DNA of 64,000 bases, from NCBI GenBank assembly GCA_964016885.1, contig OZ024742.1, positions 359,847,436 through 359,911,435 on the forward strand, written 5' to 3'. The stretch is from Eledone cirrhosa. Lineage: Eukaryota; Mollusca; Cephalopoda; Octopoda; Eledonidae. The notes under the pieces are model-generated. The model was not told the origin of the DNA, made no database searches, and saw only the letters and a program-made list of their open reading frames with translations. Below are positions 56,130 through 64,000 of this stretch, piece by piece (within the stretch, counting starts at the first letter, position 1; the number at the start of each line of letters is the position of its first letter). The translations under genes were made by a program, and so were the position numbers.

Positions 56130-56700
56130 GTATGTGCAAAGTTGTTGGAAACCTAGCTTCAAGTAATATTGATTCTGTTTAATAATAATACGAGGATTGT
56201 CCGGCCGCTTCCCCTTCACCGTCGAGAACTCTGGGGTCCTCGGACCCCGTACTGCCGAGCTCTGTAAAATGGGTTCGCCAGCAACCCATCTGAGGAAAGA
56301 ACTCTGCGAGGTGAGTTTCCTGTTCCAGCGGCTGGCCATTGTCCGCGGAAATCACTTTGCCGTTTTGTCCGTGGAGTGCTGGCAAAACACCGCCTCACCC
56401 CAGGAATAGAGCCTATCATCCTCTCCCCTTCCCATCCCTTTCTTCCGTGGCCTCATAGTCCTTACTTTTTCTCTCCTTTCCTTCTCGTTTATGGTATTTA
56501 CAGCCCTTTCTCCTACTTTCTTCTACAGTCAGGTCTGCCCTTCTTTAATCCTTCCTTCCTCTCTTCGGTGTTGGTTTTATTTTTATCCTTTTTTCTTTTC
56601 TTTTTTCATATTTCCATCAATATTAAAAATAAAATATCTAAATACAGTTCAATAGCTGATCAATATTCAAAATGAAAATTTCCACGTTTTGTCAAATAGT
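56130..56700. other. Unassigned, locally GC-rich then pyrimidine-rich
   Basis: 56190-56420 is GC-rich for this window, with short ORFs on both strands (for example minus 56385-56179). I cannot assign them; it may be the linker region of an old LINE. 56420-56640 is a CT-rich stretch. Confidence 0.3.
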
Positions 56701-59700
56701 GCACTGTACACTAACAAACATTATCTTGTGCTAAAAGGCTAAAGACCCCCTTTGGTCACAAATGACCATGGGATTTCTACCTAGAAAGTTCCCCTCCAAG
56801 GCACAAGTCCGGGAAAGGTTGTTTGTAGAAGACCAACAGTCTCCCATGCATACCATTCTCTCCTCTTCTCCATGTCACCGATGTTGTCCAAGGGAAAGAC
56901 AATGGCTGATACAACTTGGCACCAGTGACATTGCAACTTACTCTATATATATACACCCTGTATACTCAATATATACACTCTATACTCTATATATACACCC
57001 TATATACTCAATATATACACTCTATACTCTATATATACCCTATATACTCAATATATACACTCTATACTCTATATATACCCTATATACTCAATATATACAC
57101 TCTATACTCTATATATACACCCTGTATACTCAATATATACACTCTATACTCTATATATACACCTTGTATACTCAATATATACACTCTATACTCTATATAT
57201 ATACACCCTATATACTCAATATATACACTTTATACTCTATATATACACCTTGTATACTCAATATATACACTCTATACTCTATATATACACCCTATATACT
57301 CAATATCTACACTCTATACTCTATATATACACCCTATATACTCAATATATACACTCTATACTCTATATATACACCCTGTATACTCAATATATACACTCTA
57401 TACTCTATATATACACCCTGTATACTCAATATATACACTCTATACTCTATATATACACCCTATATACTCAATATATACACTCTATACTCTATATATACAC
57501 CCTATATACTCAATATATACACTCTATACTCTATACTCTATATATACACCCTGTATACTCAATATATACACTCTATACTCTATATATACACCCTATATAC
57601 TCAATATATACACTCTATACTCTATATATACCCTATATACTCAATATATACAGTCTATACTCTATATATACACCCTGTATACTCAATATATACACTCTAT
57701 ACTCTATATATACACCCTGTATACTCAATATATACTCTCTATACTCTATATATACACCCTATATACTCAATATATACACTCTATACTCTATATATACATC
57801 CTGTATACTCAATATATACACTCTATACTCTATATATATACACCCTGTATACTCAATATATACACTCTATACTCTATATATACACCATGTGTACTCAATA
57901 TATACACTCTATAATCTATATATACACCCTGTGTACTCAATATATACTCTCTATACTCTATATATACACCCTGTATACTCAATATATACACTCTATACTC
58001 TATATATACACCCTGTGTACTCAATATATACTCTCTATATATACACCCTGTATACTCAATATATACACTCTATACTCTATATATACACCCTGTATACTCA
58101 ATATATACACTCTATACTTTATATATACACCCTGTATACTCAATATATACACTTTATACTCTATATATATACACCCTGTATACTCAATATATACACTCTA
58201 TACTTTATATATACACCCTGTATACTCAATATATACACTCTATACTCTATATATGCACCCTGTATACTCAATATATACACTCTATACTCTATATATATAC
58301 CCTGTATACTCAATATATACACTCTATACTCTATATATACACCTTATATACTCAATATATACACTCTATACTCTATATATACACCCTGTATACTCAATAT
58401 ATACACTCTATACTCTATATATACACCCTGTATACTCAATATATACACTCTATACTCTATATATACACCCTATATACTCAATATATACACTCTATACTCT
58501 ATATATACACCCTGTATACTCAATATATACACTCTATACTCTATATATACATCCTGTGTACTCAATATATACACTCTATACTCTATATATACACCATGTG
58601 TACTCAATATATACACTCTATAATCTATATATACACCCTGTGTACTCAATATATACTCTCTATACTCTATATATACACCCTGTATACTCAATATATACAC
58701 TCTATACTCTATATATACACCCTGTGTACTCAATATATACTCTCTATATATACACCCTGTATACTCAATATATACACTCTATACTCTATATATACACCCT
58801 GTATACTCAATATATACACTCTATACTTTATATATACACCCTGTATACTCAATATATACACTTTATACTCTATATATATACACCCTGTATACTCAATATA
58901 TACACTCTATACTTTATATATACACCCTGTATACTCAATATATACACTCTATACTCTATATATGCACCCTGTATACTCAATATATACACTCTATACTCTC
59001 TATATATACCCTGTATACTCAATATATACACTCTATACTCTATATATACACCTTATATACTCAATATATACACTCTATACTCTATATATACACCCTGTAT
59101 ACTCAATATATACACTCTATACTCTATATATACACCCTGTATACTCAATATATACACTCTATACTCTATATATACACCCTATATACTCAATATATACACT
59201 CTATACTCTATATATACACCCTGTATACTCAATATATACACTCTATACTCTATATATACATCCTGTGTACTCAATATATACACTCTATACTCTATATATA
59301 CACCCTGTATACTCAATATATACACTCTATACTCTATATATACATCCTGTGTACTCAATATATACACTCTATACTCTATATATACACCTTGTATACTCAA
59401 TATATACACTCTATACTCTATATATACATCCTGTATACTCAATATATACACTCTATACTCTATATATACACCCTGTATACTCAATATATACACTCTATAC
59501 TCTATATATACACCTTGTATACTCAATATATACACTCTATACTCTATATATACATCCTGTGTACTCAATATACACGCTCTATACTCTATATATACACCCT
59601 GTGTACTCAATATATACACTCTATACTTTATATATACACCCTGTATACTCAATATATACACTCTATACTCTATATATACACCCTTTATACTCAATATATA

Positions 59701-60640
59701 CACTCTATACTCTATATATACACCTTGTGTACTCAATATATACACTCTATACTCTCTATATATAAACCCTGTGTACTCAATACACTCTATACTCTATATA
59801 TACACCCTGTATACTCAATATATACACTCTATACTCTATATATACACCCTTTATACTCAATATATACACTCTATACTCTATATATATAGACCCTGTGTAC
59901 TCAATATATACACTCTATACTCTATATATACACCCTGTATACTCAATATATACACTCTATACTCTATATATACACCCTGTATACTCAATATATACACTCT
60001 ATACTCTATATATACACCCTATATACTCAATATATACACTCTATACTCTATATATACACCCTGTGTACTCAATATATACAGTCTATACTCTATATATAGA
60101 CCCTGTATACTCAATATATAACTCTATACTCTATATATACACCCCGTATACTCAATATATACACTCTATACTCTATATATACACCCTGTGTACTCTATAT
60201 ACACACTCTGTACTCTATATATATACCTTGAATACTCAATATATACACTCTATACTCTATATATACACTATATACTCTATATACACACTCTATACTCTAT
60301 ATATACACCCTGTATACTCTATATACACACTCTATACTCTATATATACACCCTGTATACTCAATATATACACTCTATACTCTATATATACACCCTGTATA
60401 CTCTATATATATACACTCTATATGGTGTTGTCCAAGGGAAAGTCAAAGGCTGATACAGCTTGGCACCAGTGACGTCACAACTCATTTCTACAGCTGAGTA
60501 AACTGGAGCAACGTGAAAATAAAGTGTCTTGCTCAAGAACACAATGCAAAGCCCAACCCGAGAATCAAACTCACAACCTCACGATTGTAAGCCTGACGCT
60601 CTAACTATTAAGCCATGCGCCTTCACACCTTGTACTATAC
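56700..60640 (+). mobile_element. SINE-like element expanded by an internal minisatellite
   Basis: The left part (56700-56940) has 'cagtctcccatgcatacca' and 'ggctgatacaacttggcaccagtgac'. The right part (60425-60640) repeats 'ttgtccaagggaaag' to 'cttggcaccagtgac', then 'ctggagcaacgtgaaaataaa', and a minus-sense tRNA-like end (60545-60625). A 58-bp segment of the element is thus present on both sides of the 3.5-kb array. Confidence 0.65.
56938..60425. repeat. 42-bp minisatellite, about 83 copies
   Basis: The unit 'tatatatacaccctgtatactc' plus 'aatatatacactctatactc' occurs with TATA/TGTA/TGTG variants and a few indels. 42 is divisible by three, so a plus frame stays open for 1119 codons (56762-60121) with 14-residue YTLYTLYIHPVYSI units. 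No protein family is recognised; coding is unlikely. Confidence 0.95.
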
Positions 60641-60814
60641 GTTTAATATAAAGGTGCGTTGAAAAAGAGTTATTTCCCCTTGACTATTTGTCCGTGTGTA
60701 CCGCTGATATAAATATACGTGTATTTGTACAGGCATACACAAATGGACAGCGTATGGACACATACATACTTAGATACCCACAGTAATATATCTACATACA
60801 CACACACCTAGATG

Positions 60815-60817
<3 letters not shown>

Positions 60818-60885
<68 letters not shown>

Positions 60886-61045
60886 GCACATACACACAAA
60901 CATATACACACACATACACACACAGACAAACACACATACACACAAACACATACACACACACCTAGATGACCATTCTGATAACCACACACACACAGACAAA
61001 CACACATACACACATACACACACACACATACACACACCTAGGTAA
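60818..61045. repeat. (CA)n-rich microsatellite, interrupted
   Basis: cacaca with ta and ga interruptions. A 'cacacctagatga' segment recurs at about 60804 and 60957, and in diverged form at 61034. Confidence 0.9.
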
Positions 61046-61084
61046 TCACTCTAACATATACGCACACAAATGTGTGTACTTTCA

Positions 61085-61245
61085 GGTCCCAATTATCTGG
61101 GGGTGGGGGGTATAAGCGGAGGTAAGAAAATCGGTAATTTTTCCTAGGTTGCCTCCCTTGATTTATATTTTTTAAAAACCAATGTTAGTCGTTTAGTTTA
61201 CATATTAAGACCCCCCCCCCAACCCATCCTATTTATTTTTCTAGC
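61085..61245. repeat. Interspersed repeat paired with 41440-41615
   Basis: Inverse orientation of the same unclassified repeat ('gggtataagcggaggtaaga', 'gtttagtttacatattaaga', C-run, 'aacccatcctatttattt'). Confidence 0.55.
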
Positions 61246-61425
61246 TTATTTGACGCTATTTGAATGGTCTTAAAAATGAACTGATTACTTTAACAGTGTG
61301 GAGTGTCTACATTTTTTTGTGTGCTTATCTCGCTATGGGAGACCGTGACAGTTGACATATAGCATACCCTTTAGTTCAAATGATAAGTATATGCATTTAT
61401 ATTAAGCACTTCAAGACGTTGCTTC

Positions 61426-61426
61426 A

Positions 61427-61509
<83 letters not shown>
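61426..61509. repeat. (TA)n microsatellite
   Basis: Uninterrupted tatata bordering the foldback at 61510. Confidence 0.97.
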
Positions 61510-61514
<5 letters not shown>

Positions 61515-61559
61515 AAGTTAAATAAAAAGTCAAATGTTTAAAATTTAGCTTCGTTTATT

Positions 61560-61614
61560 ACTGCTATATATATTTCAGTGACAGCCATCTTTGGCTGTGA
61601 CCTCTTCAGGTAGT
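61560..61614 (-). ncRNA. Hammerhead motif, left arm (stem I mismatch)
   Basis: Minus strand: CUGAAGA, stem II GGUCACAGCC/GGCUGUCACU (nine pairs including one G-U, one C-C mismatch), GAAA, stem III from AU repeats, cleavage after AUA. Stem I is ACUAC against GCAGU, with one mismatch. Confidence 0.55.
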
Positions 61615-61816
61615 CCGAATTAGTGTGGTATAGACAAGTACATATGTTGTTGAGGTGTATAACCTTGTCAATACTCTGATATGTCCAGTTCATATTACTA
61701 TATGATTCCAGTTCCTCAGTGAAATAACAACCCAACCAGGAACTGGGCATATCAGAGTATTGACAATATTATACACCTCAACAACATATGTACTTGTCTA
61801 TACCACACTAATTCGG

Positions 61817-61871
61817 ACTGCCTGAAGAGGTCACAGCCAAAGATGGCTGTCACTGAAATATATATAGCAGT
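61817..61871 (+). ncRNA. Hammerhead motif, right arm
   Basis: Stem I ACUGC (61817-61821) with GCAGU (61867-61871), perfect. Core CUGAAGA is at 61822-61828. Stem II is GGUCACAGCC/GGCUGUCACU with loop AAAGAU, GAAA is at 61855-61858, and stem III AU-rich hairpin ends with A at 61866 before the predicted cleavage. One C-C mismatch lies in stem II, and the first pair is G-U. Confidence 0.62.
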
Positions 61872-62022
61872 AATAAACGAAGCTAAATTTTAAACATTTG
61901 ACTTTTTATTTAACTTTATTTTACATTACTCCGGAGTAACCAAACCAACCTGCGCACTTCGTCGAGTGCTCCAATCTGCAACTAGGGTGTGGTATACAAC
62001 CAACATATACTCAAAATCTCTC

Positions 62023-62200
<178 letters not shown>

Positions 62201-62212
62201 TGAATGTGTCTG

Positions 62213-62565
62213 TCGACACCTGGAATATAGCGTAAGAGAAATTTGAAGATAATGGTATGATAGGCATCCAATATTTTGAACTGGTTTATAGAATTATCTT
62301 GGCCTTTGTCACTCTAAGTAGAACTTTAAAGAATTAGCTTTTTAAGAATTTCCATTTTCTTTAAATCCATCAACCATGACTGACCCCCAATGATCTTATA
62401 GACACCTGAAATATAGGCATTGTTAGCTTAAGAGAAACTTAAAAATAAGGAGTGGCACCCCATTCTGAACTTGTTTATAGAATTCTTTCTGCCCTTGTCA
62501 CTCTAAATATAAATTATAGCTTTAAAGAATTAGCTTTTAATGAATTTCGTTTTCTTTCAACCAAT
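62213..62565. repeat. Diverged tandem duplication of about 190 bp
   Basis: 'cacctggaatatagcgtaagagaaatttgaa' to 'gaattagctttttaagaatttccattttctt' is repeated from about 62401 ('cacctgaaatataggcattgttagcttaagagaaact' to 'gaattagcttttaatgaatttcgttttctt'). Family unknown. 62570-62790 has nothing recognised. Confidence 0.75.
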
Positions 62566-62798
62566 GACCTCCACCCATCCCACTCCCACCCTCTCCTATC
62601 ACCTGAAAAGATATAAATACCACAACATTTATTTTTGGAAAGCCAGATTCCTGATGATTTCTAAATAATGAAACAGTTCTAGTCCTGTAGAATCTCATCT
62701 ATATTAAAACTTTTATACTCTGCTATGTATTGAGTACCTTACTTACTGTGGTTACCTCCGATTCAACCCGGAATAGCTTACCTATATATATATATATT

Positions 62799-62862
62799 CA
62801 AGGGCGGTGCCCCAGCATGGCCTCAGCCGGATGGCTGAAACAGGTAAAAGGGTAAAAGAGTA
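62799..62862 (+). mobile_element. Cephalopod SINE 3' tail
   Basis: 'gggcggtgccccagcatgg' followed by 'cagccggatggctgaaacag' and 'gtaaaagggtaaaagag', the usual tail of coleoid SINEs; the head is missing. Confidence 0.75.
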
Positions 62863-62866
62863 TATA

Positions 62867-63217
62867 AAGAAAAAGAGATGAAATCGAAAATGCAACTGAA
62901 GTCTTATTTTTTTTTTAAATATATATATTTATTTGGTTCCTTTACCGGTTTCGCAGTTCTGCTTTTCAAAAGGTGAGTTGAGATGGAGGGTCTGTGGTTT
63001 TTCTCACATCTGATGTGAGAAAAACCACAGACCCTCCATCTCAACTCACCTTTTGAAAAGCAGAAGAACTGCGAAACCGGTAAAGGAACCAAATAAATAT
63101 ATATATTTAAAAAAAAAATAAGACTTCAGTTGCATTTTCGATTTCATCTCTTTTTCTTTATACTTCCACTCGTGTAGGACACCTCGGTTATTTTTCATTT
63201 TGTAAAAAAAACCTCAC

Positions 63218-63224
<7 letters not shown>
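62867..63224. mobile_element. Foldback family 1, copy b
   Basis: Arms at 62867-63010 and 63011-63162 meet directly ('ctcacatctgatgtgag'). The tail 'cgtgtaggacacctcggtta' ends at (TA)n, as in copy a. Each arm contains the altered-core hammerhead-like fold (62939-62973 minus, 63049-63086 plus). Confidence 0.88.
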
Positions 63225-63253
<29 letters not shown>

Positions 63254-63257
<4 letters not shown>

Positions 63258-63678
63258 TGCATGGTAGTTAGACATGGGCAGCAACTGCAGAGGATATGCG
63301 ACGGCTGGAGAGAAATGAAGCAAGTATGCTCCGTTGGATGTGCAATGTCAATGTGTGTGAACGTCCGAGCATGGATGTGTTGAGAGAGAAACTGTGTATA
63401 AGAGGGATAGAATGTAGTGTGCGGGAGAAGAGACTGCGATGGTATGGACATGTGATGCACATGGAGGATGACCCCCTGGGTAAAGAAGTGCCAAGAAATC
63501 CCAGTTGAAGGACGACACAGTAGAGGAAGACCACGAAAAACATGGGCGGAGGTGGTGAGAGCAGACCTCAGATTGCTGAAACTCACGGTGGAGATGACGA
63601 AGGACCGTGACAAGTGGAGAGATGCTGTGCTGAATAGGACCTGTCCCACCCTTGCTAGCAGGGAAAAGTGGTCGGAAA
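63254..63678 (+). mobile_element. RTE-type LINE 3' fragment (family B)
   Basis: After (TA)n it encodes MRRLERNEASMLRWMCNVNV, EKRLRWYGHVMHMEDD, and, after a frameshift near 63470, the GRPRKTW-type region. It is the better-kept relative of 3545-3880 and runs directly into the (GGT)n tract. Confidence 0.8.
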
Positions 63679-64000
63679 CTGATAGTGGTGGTGGTGGTGG
63701 TGGTGGTGGTGGTAGTGGTGGTAATGGTGGTAGTGGTGGTAGTGGTAGTGGTAGTGGTAGTGGTGGTAGTGGTAGTGGTGGTGGTGGTGGTGATGGTGGT
63801 AGTGGTGGTAATGGTGGTAGTGGTGGTAGTGGTAGTGGTAGTGGTGGTAGTGGTAGTGGTGGTGGTGGTGGTGGTGGTAGTGGTGGTAATGGTGGTAGTG
63901 GTCGTAGTGGTAGTGGTGGTAGTGGTGGTAGTGGTAGTGGTGGTAGTGGTGGTAATGGTGGTAATGGTGGTAGTGGTAGTGGTGGTAGTGGTGGTAGTGG
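63679..64000. repeat. (GGT/AGT/AAT)n trinucleotide repeat
   Basis: ggt, agt and aat triplets continue to the window edge. Similar repeats end RTE LINEs, so it may have grown from the LINE tail. Confidence 0.95.

Larger units (their letters stand above)
61510..61925. mobile_element. Foldback family 5 with a hammerhead in each arm
   Basis: 'aataaagttaaataaaaagt' at 61510 is mirrored by 'actttttatttaactttatt' at 61900. The arms (about 160 bp each) are near-perfect reverse complements around a spacer with 'ccagttcctcagtgaaataa'. Because both arms carry the motif, transcripts from either strand could contain one forward ribozyme. Confidence 0.88.

Noticed and set aside
56179..56409. Small genes in the GC-rich patch
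   Set aside because: Short ORFs on both strands with no recognisable family, no splice context and no supporting conservation.
56762..60121. 1119-codon Tyr/Leu/Ile-rich protein
   Set aside because: The frame exists only because the unit is 42 bp; many overlapping frames are equally open, and the composition is that of AT-rich repeat DNA.

Overview
The window looks like gene-poor genomic DNA from a coleoid cephalopod, most probably an octopus. The evidence is several tRNA-derived SINEs with the cephalopod-type 'cgataaaataaagtaccagt' block and 'ggcggtgccccagcatggcc' tail, many RTE-type LINEs ending in (GAT)n, Penelope-like elements (PLEs), and long (TA)n, (CA)n and (ATGT)n tracts. It is eukaryotic: there are splice sites and no operons, and the species assignment is inference.

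The only host gene I can name is TCTE1/DRC5 (dynein regulatory complex subunit 5) on the minus strand. Its first recognised coding exon is at 15483-15792 and the next, carrying the leucine-rich repeats, at 12-1033. The reading frame joins exactly across a 14.4-kb intron, and the last part of the gene lies off the left edge. The intron holds a piggyBac-like MITE, tRNA-SINEs, an intact RTE LINE (4366-7072), and a decayed Tx1/L1-like LINE (about 8575-15255) whose ORF1 is split by a second RTE copy (12627-14692).

Region by region. 15.8-25 kb: foldback repeats and RTE LINE copies. 25-29 kb: PLE pieces in inverted arrangement, and a LINE tail with C2H2 fingers bounded by (ATGT)n. 29-33.5 kb: SINEs, two more TTAA-flanked MITEs, two weak exon or ORF candidates. 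33.65-37.70 kb: a 39-bp minisatellite (about 104 copies) open for 1406 codons. 38-41 kb: an R2-type LINE end with a restriction-like endonuclease. 42.8-47.2 kb: tandem 0.53-0.61-kb units, each with a hammerhead ribozyme (HHR) motif. 47.3-54.7 kb: two PLE families (YRDD/YVDD reverse transcriptase, GIY-YIG nuclease). 56.9-60.4 kb: a 42-bp minisatellite inside a SINE-like element. 61.5-61.9 kb: a foldback with an HHR in each arm. 62.9-64 kb: another foldback, an RTE end and a (GGT)n tract.

The most interesting pattern is the density of hammerhead-type self-cleaving ribozyme motifs. Four distinct sequence families, twelve copies in all, have a canonical CUGANGA...GAAA core plus three helices that can be drawn by eye: 42.80 kb; the 43-46 kb array (five copies, plus a mutated copy at 46.9 kb and one at 54.9 kb); 52.24 kb; and PLE 3' regions at 27.72 and 54.50 kb. 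A fifth family, at 61.56 and 61.82 kb, adds two more. Foldback families carry HHR-like folds with altered cores. Metazoan PLEs and retrozymes are known to carry such ribozymes. The array of HHR units beside two PLEs fits a non-autonomous retrozyme system that may borrow PLE reverse transcriptase. That is inference from sequence alone; every structure was drawn by hand.
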